A stretch of DNA of 64,000 nt from Rugosimonospora africana (GCF_016862975.1 NZ_BONZ01000077.1:1-64000), one strand, 5' to 3'. Shown: positions 17,336 through 26,949, numbered from the stretch's first letter. Numbers and translations are program-made. Notes: a model not told the origin generated them from the letters alone.

Positions 17336-19866
17336 CAGTTGCCTCCCTTTGCGGTCAGCGCCCAGTCGTGCCGGGTGACCTGGTCGGTGGCCACGTCGAC
17401 ACTGGCCATATCGGACACGTATCCGGTGGCGGTGGCAGTGACCTGCTGGCTTCCGGCCTGGGGGGTGAACAGGTAGTAGAAGCCGTCGCGAATGGCGTTG
17501 TCTTGCGTGGCGCTCGCGGTCCCGGTGGCGTCGAGGCCGGCCGCGCTGGTCACGGTGGCGCCGTCGATGCCTTTGCCGGTGGCCTTGTCGGTGACGGTGC
17601 CGATCAGCAGTCCGCCGGAGGTCGGTACGCACTCATGGGTACCGACGGAGACGTTGTCCACCGCCCACCACCAGCCGCCCTTGCCGGCGAAGCCGAACCT
17701 GACCCGCACGCCGGACTTGCCCGCCGCCTGGGGTATCTGGAGTTCTACGTGCCCGATGGCGTTGGTGGTGGTGTGTTTCCACACCGATGCCCAGCGGTGA
17801 CCGCCATCGGTGCTCAGCGCGACCTCGGCGACCGTGCCGCGTGTGGCCGCGTAGTAGGAGCCGTCGAACGACAGCACCGGATGAGCCTGCTGGCTCAGAT
17901 CGATCGCCGGTGACGTCAGTGCCGTGCCGAGGCCGGCCGACCCATAGAAGGCCGAGTCCGCGATCGCGAACCGGTCGTCACCCCCGGGAGGCGCCGGGCG
18001 GTTGCCGGGGTCGTCGAACCGCCATGACGCGGTGCCACCGCTCACCGACCAGCCGTCCGCAGCGGTGTCGCCGGTCCAGCGGGTGAACGTCGTGTTGAGC
18101 CCGTTCCATCCGTAGCCGGGCGCGTTGCACGTGGTCTCATCGACCTTGGTTCTGAAGTCCTGCCGCAGATCGGCGGTACCGACGTGAACCCGCGTCTGCT
18201 GCGCCAGGTAGCCGCCGTACATCGGAGCGACGCGGAGGATGTAGTCGCCGCCCTGCGGCAGTTGGACACTGTAGGCACCGGTGCTGGGGTCGGTGAATAT
18301 CGGCCCGGCCGGGTAGCCGTCGATCGTGATCTCCGCGTAGAGCGGCCAGCCGTGCCCAGAGCCATCGGTGACCGCGCCGGAAACGCTCGCGCTCGGCACG
18401 CTGGTCAGCGCGAAGTCGAGCGTCGTGGTCTGCCCGTTGGTGGCCGTGGCGGAGTGGGTGACCGCTGGGTACCGGAACGCACTCACGCTCACGTCGTACG
18501 AGCCGGGCACAACGCTCAGGTCGTAGTGACCCTGGGCATCTGATCGGGTGACGTAGCCCGCCGAGGTCGTCACCTTGGCGCCGGCGATGGGTTGGCCGGT
18601 GGCCGCGTCGGTGACCTGGCCGGCGATGTCGCCGTGCGGGCCCTGTACCAGGGCGTCGACGCCGTTGGGTGAACCGAGTCCGGTCGGTCCGTCCCAGCCG
18701 GGGCCGGCCGTGCACAGCAGGTTGCCGCAGGTGCCGTTCTTGCCGGTCGTGATGTCGAAGAAGTCGCCGGACTTGGACGGGTCGTAGAGGTAGGAAACGG
18801 GCAGGACGCCGGCCGACGGCTGACCCGCCAGTGCGTACATGCTCGCCACCAGCGGCGAGGACAGGCTGGTGCCGCCGACCTGGAGCCAGCCGCTCTGACC
18901 GAGGGTGTCGAAGACCGCGAGCCCGGACGCCGGGTCCGCGTCGGCGGAGATGTCGGCGGTGGCGCGATAGTCACCGCACGTGGTGTCGATGCGGTCCTGG
19001 TAGGCCGGTTGCGGCTCGTAAAGCGAGCAGCCGGACCCGCCGTCCGACCAGGCGGACTCGTTCCAGCCACGCGTGGTCGACGTGGCTTTGGTGAGCCGGG
19101 TGCCGCCGACCGCGATCACGTCGGGATTGGTGGCTGGCCAGCTCTGCACGTCGCCGGCGTCACCGGCCGAGACCGTGACGGCCACGCCCGGGTGGCTGTA
19201 GTAGTGGTCGAAGTTCACCTGGTCCGGTTCCTCGCCGGCCACGCCGTAGGAGTTCGAAACGTACTTCGCGCCGAGCGACACCGCGGTGTCCACCGATGCG
19301 CCGAGCGAGTCATCGCCGTTGTCGTCGCCCTGTACCAGCAGGATGTTGCAGTTGGGGCAGGCGGAGGAGACGGCGTCAAGGTCGAGCGTGGTCTCCAGCG
19401 CCCAGCCCGCGTCGTCGGGCGGCAGTGGGCTGGCGTTGCCCTGCTGGTTGACGATCCGCAGGCAGCCGTTCGCGCTCGTGCACGGCGGCAACCCGTAGTG
19501 CGAGCGGAACGTCGCCAGGTCGGCCTCCGCGTGGGAGTTGCCGAACGCGTCGACGATCGCGACCGTCTGACCGCCGCCCGCATTCGGCAGGTGGTACGCC
19601 GACTGGATGTCGGCCGGGCCGAGAGCGCCGGCCGGAGGTGCGTCGGCGTTGGGCCTGATCTGGTGGTCCGTGCCCGGTGTCCACACCGTCGCGTAGCAAC
19701 GGGCGTGGCCCCTCTTCGCCGGTTGGTTGCACGCTGAACGGGTGTAGTGCGCGGACTGGTCGGTCGCTGTCGGCGTCCCGGCCATCGGTTTGGCCACGGC
19801 AGTGGTGACCGTGAACAGCGTCACCCCGATGACCGAGGCGACAACAAGCGTTGTCGGCATCCTCAT
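17335..19866 (-). CDS. Secreted sedolisin-family (S53) serine-carboxyl peptidase with C-terminal accessory domains
   Basis: An 843-residue protein. ATG 19866 has GGAGG four bases upstream. A signal peptide covers residues 1-25. The S53 catalytic residues are visible: Glu158 and Asp162 (ALETTLDLD), oxyanion Asp236 (TVSAGDAG, family SSGD) and Ser334 in GGTSLSSPLV. The Ca-site-like GLGSPNGV follows. The usual long S53 prodomain seems absent; only about 60 residues precede the catalytic domain. Downstream are two carboxypeptidase-regulatory-like beta-sandwiches (GQVTDAATGQPIAGAKV; SGAVTDGSGHG), a jelly-roll/MAM-like domain (WWWAVDNVSVG) and a third regulatory-like module (GTVTDKATGKGIDGATV). It is an extracellular protease, probably acid-active by family. 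A LAL regulator gene lies upstream on the same strand. Confidence 0.88.
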   Translation of the reverse strand: MRMPTTLVVASVIGVTLFTVTTAVAKPMAGTPTATDQSAHYTRSACNQPAKRGHARCYATVWTPGTDHQIRPNADAPPAGALGPADIQSAYHLPNAGGGQTVAIVDAFGNSHAEADLATFRSHYGLPPCTSANGCLRIVNQQGNASPLPPDDAGWALETTLDLDAVSSACPNCNILLVQGDDNGDDSLGASVDTAVSLGAKYVSNSYGVAGEEPDQVNFDHYYSHPGVAVTVSAGDAGDVQSWPATNPDVIAVGGTRLTKATSTTRGWNESAWSDGGSGCSLYEPQPAYQDRIDTTCGDYRATADISADADPASGLAVFDTLGQSGWLQVGGTSLSSPLVASMYALAGQPSAGVLPVSYLYDPSKSGDFFDITTGKNGTCGNLLCTAGPGWDGPTGLGSPNGVDALVQGPHGDIAGQVTDAATGQPIAGAKVTTSAGYVTRSDAQGHYDLSVVPGSYDVSVSAFRYPAVTHSATATNGQTTTLDFALTSVPSASVSGAVTDGSGHGWPLYAEITIDGYPAGPIFTDPSTGAYSVQLPQGGDYILRVAPMYGGYLAQQTRVHVGTADLRQDFRTKVDETTCNAPGYGWNGLNTTFTRWTGDTAADGWSVSGGTASWRFDDPGNRPAPPGGDDRFAIADSAFYGSAGLGTALTSPAIDLSQQAHPVLSFDGSYYAATRGTVAEVALSTDGGHRWASVWKHTTTNAIGHVELQIPQAAGKSGVRVRFGFAGKGGWWWAVDNVSVGTHECVPTSGGLLIGTVTDKATGKGIDGATVTSAAGLDATGTASATQDNAIRDGFYYLFTPQAGSQQVTATATGYVSDMASVDVATDQVTRHDWALTAKGGN

Positions 19867-20158
19867 GAAGCCTCCTCTGTCGGTGCGGTCAGAGTGGTTC
19901 GTACTCATCGCCGGTCGTAGCGCCCGCGCCGTCCGTACCGGCACGGTCGGCGTCGGCGTCGCCATCCGATCCAGCCAGCGGTACATGCGGGTCTACTCCC
20001 TCCTCGTCGACGGATTCGGGGTTTGGGAGGTAGATGGGCATAGATGTCTAGCCTTTCGGGAGGATTCGCGTGGCGGGCACACCCAGTGTCGAGCGTCGAT
20101 CCGGAGTGTTTCGATCGGCCAGATAACCGAAAGAACGCCACCCGGACGCGCCGGGTGA
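19867..20158. promoter_or_regulatory. Probable promoter region of the sedolisin operon
   Basis: A 292-bp gap between the stop of the LAL regulator and the sedolisin start, all on the minus strand. An in-frame ATG at 19908 could extend the sedolisin N-terminus by 14 residues, but it lacks a good ribosome-binding site. No clear hairpin or operator was found. Confidence 0.35.
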
Positions 20159-23158
20159 TTATTCAGCCGAACCGTCGGCGGTCACGCCGGCCTCGATGGC
20201 GCTGACCGCGAGCGCCGTGCGGGAGGACACATGGAACTTGCGCATGGCGGAGTTGATCTGCGTGGTCACCGTCTTCGGTGAGCGGTGCAGCAGCGCCGCG
20301 ATCTCCCGGCTGGTGCGGCCGGCGATGACGAGACGTACGACGTCGAGCTCGCGCGGGGAGAGCTGATCGCCATAGCCGCGCCGCCCACCCCGCCACGTCG
20401 GTGGCGGCGTGTGCCCATGGTCGCGCATAAACCGGGCAACCCGCTCGGCGTCGCCGGACGCGCCGAGGTCGGCCAGCCCACGGCACACCTCGCCCAACAG
20501 AGCCAGCCCAGCATCGGGCCGGCCGGCGGTGAGCAGGCATCGCGCCTGTCGCTCGCGGGCGAGCAGCGCATCGTATGGGCGGGGCAGAGCCTGCCATGCC
20601 TCGGCGGCGCGGGCGAACAGATTCGTGGCCCGCTCAGCGGCTTCGTCGCCCTGCGTGAGGATGGCCCGGCACAGGGCCAGGCCCGCCGCTGGCGCGGGCA
20701 TGTCCCGGCCCCGCAGACCGCGCTCGAACGCGCCCACCACGGCGGCGGCTTCGCCGAGCCGACCGCTGGCGACCAGCGCGTCCACCCGGGCCGGCACCAC
20801 ATCGGTCGCCCACAGCCAGATCTCCTTGTGGGTCACGATGGCGACCGGCTCCTCGGTCACGCCCAACGCATCATCGATCCGGCCGTTGGCCAGCCACGAA
20901 CGGGCCAGCGCGGCAGCCGGTTCCATCAGGCAGTCCGTCGCACCGCGCTGGCGCCACTCGCCAAGCAGGCGAAGCAAGGCGGCGTCGACGTCGCGTCCCG
21001 CCGCAGTGGCCAGCAGGCCCGACACCAGCTCACTCTCCAGGCGGTCCATCGCCAGAACCGATTCGTCCTGAGTCAGCGCGTCGGCCCGTTCCGCCAGGCC
21101 CGACCAGTTGCCGACACACCAGTCGAGATGGGCGAGGGTGACCGCCACGCCTACCCGCCAGCGCAGGTACTGGTGGCGTCCGGTCAGTTCGTAGGCCCGG
21201 TCGAGCCGGATCCTGGCCTCCACGTACCGGCCCCACCTCACGGCCAGGTCACCGACGTTGAGGTCACGCAGCACCACGTTGCGGCGCTGTACCCGGGTGT
21301 CGGTGTCATCCGGCACCTCACCGGCCGCCGCCCAGCCCTCCTCCTCACCCAGCAGCAGCAGGCCCGTGGCCCGGGAACCGGTCGCACCGGGTCGGGCGGC
21401 CGGGGGAAGCAGCGGGATCGCCTGCGCGGCCCGGTGCAGCCACTGCAGATGCACCTGCCGGCGCCAAGGGGCACCGCGCGCCCACCCGAGCAGCAACATG
21501 GCCCGAGCTGACTCCGGGGACCCAGCGCGCAGGTGCGGGATGGCCGCCTCCAGTTCGGCGCGACTGGCGCCGAACTCGGCCGCCATGTCCAATAGCATCC
21601 CGAGCTGGAAGCGCAGCCGGGCGGCCTCGTTCGGGGTCAGGGCCGTGGACGAGATGGCGTCGCGAAGTACCCGCACCAGTTGGCCGATCCGGTCGGCACC
21701 GGTCAGCGGGGCCAGCGGCAACCGCTCCATCAGCGCCAGCACCTTCGCGGGCGGCAGATCGGCGGTGGTCAACAGATCGTGCAGCATGGTGACTGCGGCC
21801 AGGTCGTCGCCGGCCACCAGCGCCGCCTCGGCGGCCAACTCGGCGTACCTGCACCACCGCTCAGTGTCGCCCGCCTCGCGGAACTGCCAGGCCAGCCGCG
21901 CCATCGGCGGTTGCGGCGACGATTCGAGGGCGGTGCCCGCCCGCAAATGCAATGCACGCCGTTCGGATACCGGCATCGACTCGTAAACAGCCCGACTGGC
22001 CAGCACATGGCGGTAGCCCACCAGCCCGGCGGCGGTCTCGGCCAACAGGCCGGAGCCGAGCGCCTCGGCCCAATCGGAGCGTTCCGGATCGGCCGACAGT
22101 CCGGCGCAGGCGAGCAGCGCCGCTGGCTCGCTCGCCTCGGCGAGCACCGCCGCGGCCCGAAGCACGGCCTGCACTCCGGGGCGCAGCCGGCGCACACGCT
22201 CCAGCACCGCGTCGCGCACCGTCGGCGGCACTCTGATGTCGGCGAGGCTGTGGCGCACCCACTCATCGCCGCGGCGCACCAGGTCGGCACGATCGTGCAG
22301 CAACCGCACGGACTCCTCCACCGCGAGCGGTACGCCCTCGGTGCGTTCGTGCAGCAGAGCGGCGAATGCCGAAGAGACGTGCCCGTCTGCGAGCATCGAC
22401 GACACGAGCTCGGCGGTCTCCGCGACGTCCAGCGGCCCGACGCCGAGCCGCAGCAACGTCATTCCCGGCGGCGGACGCGACGACAGCCGCAGCAGCAGCG
22501 AATCTGGCGACACATCCTCCGGCCGATAGCTCACGACCAGGCTCAACCGCGCTGGCCGCGCCGCGGCCAGAAACAATAGGAACTCCAGCGTGGCCTCGTC
22601 GGCCCAGTGCACGTCCTCCACCACGAGCACGTCGACCTCGAGGCGGCCGATCAGCTCGGCCAACGCCCGGAACAGCCGGTGCCGTCCGGCGAGCGCGTCC
22701 TCTGCCGGCTCAGGGGCCGACGGCAGGTCCGCCACCCACTCCGGGAACAGCGGGCGCAGCGCACCAGCGAGCCCGGTCAGCCCCAGCCCGGCGATCCCGT
22801 CGGTAGACTGGCGCACCGCGTCAACGACGCAAGCGAGCGTGTACGGACGGCGAACCGGCGGCGCGCTCGCCACCAGTACCCGACCGCGGGTTTCCCGAGC
22901 AGTCAGGAACTCCTGCAGCAGCCGGGTTTTCCCGATGCCCGCCTCGCCCTCGATCAGTACCAGTGCCGGCGGCGCGGCCAGCGCCCGAGCCAACCCGGCC
23001 AACTCCCGGCCCCGCCCGACAAACCGTGGTGCAGACACCGCCCACGACTCATCCCCGGCCCGGCCATGACAGACTGACGGCGCAACACCCTCGCTCCCCA
23101 ACGCAACACCCGTCCACAACGCCGCCACGCCCGCCCGGTTGCGCACCCGGTCGACCAC
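20159..23158 (-). CDS. LAL-type LuxR transcriptional regulator with AAA ATPase domain
   Basis: Up to 999 residues. The N-terminal ATPase domain has Walker A GEAGIGKTRLLQEF and Walker B VDVLVVEDVHWADEAT. A long helical TPR-like middle follows, and a C-terminal LuxR HTH (LSPRELDVVRLVIAGRTSRE, then LHRSPKTVTTQINSAMRKFH). The family start RFVGRGRELAGLARAL follows GTG 23038, so the true start may be there (959 residues); the first 40 codons from 23158 look non-coding. It lies upstream of and parallel to the sedolisin operon, a plausible target. Confidence 0.88.
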   Translation of the reverse strand: MVDRVRNRAGVAALWTGVALGSEGVAPSVCHGRAGDESWAVSAPRFVGRGRELAGLARALAAPPALVLIEGEAGIGKTRLLQEFLTARETRGRVLVASAPPVRRPYTLACVVDAVRQSTDGIAGLGLTGLAGALRPLFPEWVADLPSAPEPAEDALAGRHRLFRALAELIGRLEVDVLVVEDVHWADEATLEFLLFLAAARPARLSLVVSYRPEDVSPDSLLLRLSSRPPPGMTLLRLGVGPLDVAETAELVSSMLADGHVSSAFAALLHERTEGVPLAVEESVRLLHDRADLVRRGDEWVRHSLADIRVPPTVRDAVLERVRRLRPGVQAVLRAAAVLAEASEPAALLACAGLSADPERSDWAEALGSGLLAETAAGLVGYRHVLASRAVYESMPVSERRALHLRAGTALESSPQPPMARLAWQFREAGDTERWCRYAELAAEAALVAGDDLAAVTMLHDLLTTADLPPAKVLALMERLPLAPLTGADRIGQLVRVLRDAISSTALTPNEAARLRFQLGMLLDMAAEFGASRAELEAAIPHLRAGSPESARAMLLLGWARGAPWRRQVHLQWLHRAAQAIPLLPPAARPGATGSRATGLLLLGEEEGWAAAGEVPDDTDTRVQRRNVVLRDLNVGDLAVRWGRYVEARIRLDRAYELTGRHQYLRWRVGVAVTLAHLDWCVGNWSGLAERADALTQDESVLAMDRLESELVSGLLATAAGRDVDAALLRLLGEWRQRGATDCLMEPAAALARSWLANGRIDDALGVTEEPVAIVTHKEIWLWATDVVPARVDALVASGRLGEAAAVVGAFERGLRGRDMPAPAAGLALCRAILTQGDEAAERATNLFARAAEAWQALPRPYDALLARERQARCLLTAGRPDAGLALLGEVCRGLADLGASGDAERVARFMRDHGHTPPPTWRGGRRGYGDQLSPRELDVVRLVIAGRTSREIAALLHRSPKTVTTQINSAMRKFHVSSRTALAVSAIEAGVTADGSAE

Positions 23159-23305
23159 CTGTCGCCGGCACGAGCGCGGAAGTGATTGACGATCATGCCC
23201 GCGATCGATTGTTTACCGGATGGACGCTGAGCGCAATAATCAGGCATCACCTCCAACCATCGTGGTAGGTCGTACTCCGCTCAGACCATCCCAGGAACTT
23301 GAGTG

Positions 23306-23515
23306 TCAAGCGGCGGCCTCGTTGAGGTGGTGAGACCAGGCGGTCGTCTCGTTGTAGAGGGTGCCGGTTTTGAGGCATCCGTGGAGGATGCCGACGAGGC
23401 GGTTGGCCAGTTGGCGCAGGGCGGCGTTGTGGCTGGCGCCGCGGGCGCGTTGCCGGTCGTAGTAGGCGCGGGCGCCGGGCGAGTTGCGCGGCGCCGTGAA
23501 CGCCTGGGTCATCAG
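23306..23515 (-). pseudogene. IS110-family transposase, C-terminal remnant
   Basis: The minus frame encodes SPGARAYYDRQRARGASHNA, then ALRQLANRLVGILHGCLKTG and TLYNETTAWSHH, the conserved C-terminus of IS110-type DEDD transposases. The catalytic N-terminal half and the central region are missing, and upstream residues are not transposase-like. It is an insertion-sequence scar. Confidence 0.75.
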
Positions 23516-24000
23516 GGCATCAGCCCGGGGTCGAGCAGCCGGGACAGCCACCGCGGCATTGGCCGCGGGCGGCCGATCGGGGCGGCCGGTGCGGGCAGGG
23601 TGGTGGTGCTCCACACGGCCAGCACCGCCGACAGGCGGGGCCGGGCGGGGATCAGCGCGTCGGCCGTGATCCACACTCCGGCGGCTTCAAACGGTCCAGG
23701 TGGAGCGCCCTACCGGACGTACGACCTGGACCGGCCGGGCGCGGTCTGGTTGCCTTTGGTGCGTCATTGGTGAGCCGACGTCGGAGCTTCCCGGAGCGCC
23801 GGGGTCCAGGGCGAGCAGTCCTGGCCGCCGGAGGCTTGATCCGGGTCGTAGGGCCGGAGGCCCTACCCGCCGGAGGCACTGGCCGACCACTCGATCAGCG
23901 GCAACTGAGACACCACAGCGGTGAGGCCGGCGTGCTGCGCGGCCTCTACCGGGCATCGGTGCGAAGGCCGGCGACAGCGGAGTTGCGCGGGATTGACGGG
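23516..24000. other. Intergenic debris, no supported gene
   Basis: Between the IS110 remnant and a small membrane-protein gene. A minus frame ending near 23517 reads VWITADALIPARPRLSAVLA without a start or ribosome-binding site; it may be a relic. Nothing else can be supported. Confidence 0.4.
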
Positions 24001-24252
24001 TCATTTGGTGCCGGAGGGAGCCGCGATCGCGATAACCACGAAGAGAAGGCCCAGCACGGACAACATGTAGAAGAGCCACGGGTTCCTACGGCCGACGGAG
24101 AGCATGTCGACACCACTGAACAGCTGCTCCCGGCGCGACCGACTGATCTTGCTGTAGTTCCAGCCCACCGCCACGCACGCAAGAAACCATCCGAGACCCA
24201 TCACTCCCCCGACAAGTCGGTCGGCAAGTTCCGAAAACGTCACGATGGCCAC
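24001..24252 (-). CDS. Small two-helix membrane protein
   Basis: An 83-residue protein (GTG 24252; GTG 24243 is an alternative). There are two hydrophobic helices, residues 13-32 (LVGGVMGLGWFLACVAVGW) and about 58-78 (PWLFYMLSVLGLLFVVIAIA), with a charged cytoplasmic-type loop between them (SKISRSRREQLFSGVDML). Both ends are short. The charge pattern and amphipathic loop make it credible as a gene. I do not recognise the family. Confidence 0.6.
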   Translation of the reverse strand: MAIVTFSELADRLVGGVMGLGWFLACVAVGWNYSKISRSRREQLFSGVDMLSVGRRNPWLFYMLSVLGLLFVVIAIAAPSGTK

Positions 24253-24546
24253 CGATCTGTCGCTGGTCGGCGCCGGTCCACGGGCTAGCCGAACGCGGGC
24301 CGGTCAAGGTGCGGCCAGGGTAGCGTCAGCCGTCCACGAATCTCCGCCCCGAGCCCAGCGCTGTCCAATGTCGACAGACGCTGGGCTTCGTGGTGCCCGC
24401 TGTCGGCCGGCGCGGTCCGGGGTCGGTGCGCGCCGGGGCCGGAGGCATAGGCGCGCACCGTGCCCCGGAACCGCGCCAGCGGGCCGCTTGCGGCCCGCCT
24501 TGAAGACGTATGGAAAGTTCTCACCCGGATCGGCAGCGGCCCGGTG

Positions 24547-24562
24547 TCGTACATATGTACGA
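24547..24562. promoter_or_regulatory. 16-bp perfect palindrome, candidate operator
   Basis: TCGTACATATGTACGA is its own reverse complement. It lies 9 bp before the ATG of the following gene (24572), where a repressor site would block transcription or translation. The rest of the gap 24253-24571 shows no gene. The AT-rich centre in high-GC DNA suggests a dimeric regulator site. Confidence 0.5.
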
Positions 24563-24571
24563 TCGGCAGGC

Positions 24572-25009
24572 ATGCGGCGGTGGCAACCTGCCTGGCTGGT
24601 GCGGGTGCGCCGAGCGGTGCCCGGTGCCTGGCCGAAGACAGAGGTTCACGAGCACCGAGTGACCAGCCCGTCCGAGCTGCGGGCTCTGCTGGCGGCGTGC
24701 CGGGCCGACCCGGCGGTCCTGGCGTTCCCGTACGAGCAGCGGCGAGAGCTGGTTGGGGACGAACCATCGACCTGCCAGCGGGGTCACGCCTATGACCGGC
24801 CAGGGGAGCCGTACGCCGCGTTCGACCGTGGCTGGATCGACTGCCGCTGCGGGGGTCATGCGGTGTACATCTGCAAGGCGTACGAGGGCGGCCAGCGGTG
24901 CACCGATCGCCAGATCGATCCGCCGCTCGCCTACGATTGCGACGCCCGATCGACGATTGGGGCCGCAAGCCCTCATGGCCAATCGTCGGCGTATCGCACG
25001 ACAACCTAG
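24572..25009 (+). CDS. Hypothetical Cys/His-containing protein
   Basis: A 145-residue protein from ATG 24572. The N-terminus is basic (RRWQPAWLVRVRRAVPGAW). Residues about 30-60 look helical and coding (SPSELRALLAACRADPAVLA). After this comes a cluster with potential zinc ligands: STCQRGHAYDRPG, DCRCGGHAVYICKAYEGGQR, CTD. The C-terminal 25 residues look less coding-like. The ribosome-binding site is weak (GGCAGG). I know no family; a small zinc-ribbon-like protein is possible. Confidence 0.5.
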   Translation: MRRWQPAWLVRVRRAVPGAWPKTEVHEHRVTSPSELRALLAACRADPAVLAFPYEQRRELVGDEPSTCQRGHAYDRPGEPYAAFDRGWIDCRCGGHAVYICKAYEGGQRCTDRQIDPPLAYDCDARSTIGAASPHGQSSAYRTTT

Positions 25010-25063
25010 CTGGCATTAGGATGTTCCACGATCGCGCTTCTGTGGCTGTTGGAGGCGACCTAG

Positions 25064-25903
25064 TTGGCCGATCCGTCCATTGATCTCTCGACGACGCTTC
25101 CTATCGACCCTGTTCTAGGGCAACGGCTGCTGGACATCCTGGCCCCCGCCGTAGAGCTGGAAGACAACTTCGTGGCGCAGCACCGGTTGCCGGTGCATGC
25201 CCAGTCCCGCCTGCGCGCTGACGAGTCGGTCGGGAATGCCGCATCCGCATTTAGGACGGCCTCCATCGCCGTTGTAGGCGCGCTCGACCACCTATGTACC
25301 TGGCACCAACTCATCGCCGGGGACCTGAATAGGTTCCCGCTGCGTACCTTCTCGCCCTACACGCTTGCCCGCGCCGCGTATGAGCCCGCGTTGCTGACCC
25401 TTTGGCTGCTTGATTCCGACGCCAGCAGCGCTGAGCGCATCGGTCGGGGCTACGCGGCGCAACTGCGTAGCCTGCGGGAGGTGCGCAAGTTCCAAGCAGC
25501 CGTGGGTATGACCGGCGATTCCGCGAACGCCACGGCCCTACACCAGCGGCTGTTCAACGGCGCGCGCGCAGCCGGCTACGTGACTACCGATGCAAAGGGC
25601 GTGGAACGGCTGACGGTCAACGTGCCGCCCATGGTCGACCTCTTCAACCGCTACGACCAACCGACCCCCGCAGCGAGCCAGCCCGAGTGGCTGTACAGGT
25701 TCCTGTCTGGGCACGCCCATGGCTTTGAATGGGCGATGATTCGCGGTGCGACAGAAGCAGACCTTGATGGCTTCGATACCGACAAGTTCATGATTCCGGT
25801 TGACTTGCTGCTGCTGTGTCACCTTGCTGATCGGACTGTCGCTGTCGTAAGTCGAGCTGTCGCGGCCCACCTTCGCTACCGCACTGATCCGCTTCCGGGT
25901 TGA
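25064..25903 (+). CDS. Hypothetical protein, paralogue of the next gene
   Basis: A 279-residue protein. TTG 25064 has GGAGG eight bases upstream. It is mostly helical. The central block TFSPYTLARAAYEPALLTLW followed by ERIGRGYAAQLRSLREVRKF aligns by eye with the downstream protein (MYSPYSLVRVALENASAAVW; DRITRRLRFAASDIRNGEKV). Near the C-terminus SGHAHGFEW parallels SGIAHGDFW. The R...H/HG pattern recalls HEPN-like helical domains, but this is a weak inference. It is a cargo gene of the integrative element; base composition is lower in GC than in flanking genes. Confidence 0.75.
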   Translation: MADPSIDLSTTLPIDPVLGQRLLDILAPAVELEDNFVAQHRLPVHAQSRLRADESVGNAASAFRTASIAVVGALDHLCTWHQLIAGDLNRFPLRTFSPYTLARAAYEPALLTLWLLDSDASSAERIGRGYAAQLRSLREVRKFQAAVGMTGDSANATALHQRLFNGARAAGYVTTDAKGVERLTVNVPPMVDLFNRYDQPTPAASQPEWLYRFLSGHAHGFEWAMIRGATEADLDGFDTDKFMIPVDLLLLCHLADRTVAVVSRAVAAHLRYRTDPLPG

Positions 25904-26809
25904 GTGTCTGCCGACTCTGCCGTACCCCTGGCCGGACCTCCTTCCCCGCTGGCGCATGGGGTGCCGAGCCCGGTGTGCGGGTTGAAATCTGTAGCCCTTG
26001 ATCTTGGCTGCGCGTACCGTTCATTCGTGCAGGAACGCGAGCGACCGCCGTACGAACAACTGATTGCCATGCTGGAACAGATAGAGCCGTGGCTTCGACG
26101 CATCGACCCTGCAAGCCCTGCGACCGGGGTTTCGCCGAGCAGTTCCCTGCACGGCGACGACAGTCGAACGCACCCCTACGAAACCAGCCAGGTGGTGTGG
26201 CACTCCCTGAGCCATTCAGTCGACCACCTGCACATGCTGCGCACCGTGCTGCGTGATGCCCGAGTCATCCACATGTATTCGCCCTACTCCTTGGTCCGCG
26301 TGGCGCTAGAAAATGCCAGCGCCGCCGTGTGGATGCTTGCCCCACCGTCCCGGGCCGACCGCATCACCCGCCGTCTGCGCTTTGCTGCGTCGGACATCCG
26401 GAACGGTGAGAAGGTCAAGGAACTCGTCGGTCACGTAGGACCGAGGACTAAAGACGACCGACTCGACGACCTACGCGGGATCGCTCGACGCGAAGGTATC
26501 GACGAGGGGTCGGCGGTCAAGCGGGTTACCTATGAAGAGATCGTTCGAGTCGCAGGCGGCCAAACAGCTATCGGCGAGGTGACCACCTGCATGACCTGGA
26601 AGATATGCAGCGGCATCGCGCACGGCGACTTCTGGACGACCTTCAACGCTCTGGAGCGCGTCGAGCTGCCGGGCGCGCCGCCCGGCGTGGCGCACCTACG
26701 GATATCGGCGAACGTTGAAATGCTGCTGTACGCAGCGTCCTTTGCGTTCGACATGACTCGGTTAGCGTGGGACCTCCTCGATCAGCGTTCGCGCAGCCCC
26801 TACGCGTAA
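25904..26809 (+). CDS. Hypothetical protein, paralogue of the previous gene
   Basis: 301 residues from GTG 25904, directly after the preceding stop. The first ~41 residues are poorly coding, and GTG 26027 (starting VQERERPPYEQLIAMLEQ) is a credible alternative. Helical core motifs: SHSVDHLHMLRTVLRDARVI, HMYSPYSLVRVALENASAAV, TCMTWKICSGIAHGDFWTTF and a hydrophobic C-terminal helix (VEMLLYAASFAFDMTRLAWD). The tandem arrangement with the previous gene suggests duplication and divergence or a two-component function. No family name is recalled. Confidence 0.75.
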   Translation: MSADSAVPLAGPPSPLAHGVPSPVCGLKSVALDLGCAYRSFVQERERPPYEQLIAMLEQIEPWLRRIDPASPATGVSPSSSLHGDDSRTHPYETSQVVWHSLSHSVDHLHMLRTVLRDARVIHMYSPYSLVRVALENASAAVWMLAPPSRADRITRRLRFAASDIRNGEKVKELVGHVGPRTKDDRLDDLRGIARREGIDEGSAVKRVTYEEIVRVAGGQTAIGEVTTCMTWKICSGIAHGDFWTTFNALERVELPGAPPGVAHLRISANVEMLLYAASFAFDMTRLAWDLLDQRSRSPYA

Positions 26810-26949
26810 CTGGCCCTCCGCATGGTCAAGCCAAGACAGGGGGATACGGAGCGGCGACCTGGCGTGCTCGGCACCGTCGGTCCGGCCGCATGTTAAACGC
26901 CTGGCTTCACGACTCAATGCCTCGCGAGATCGGCGGTGCCGAACGTTGA

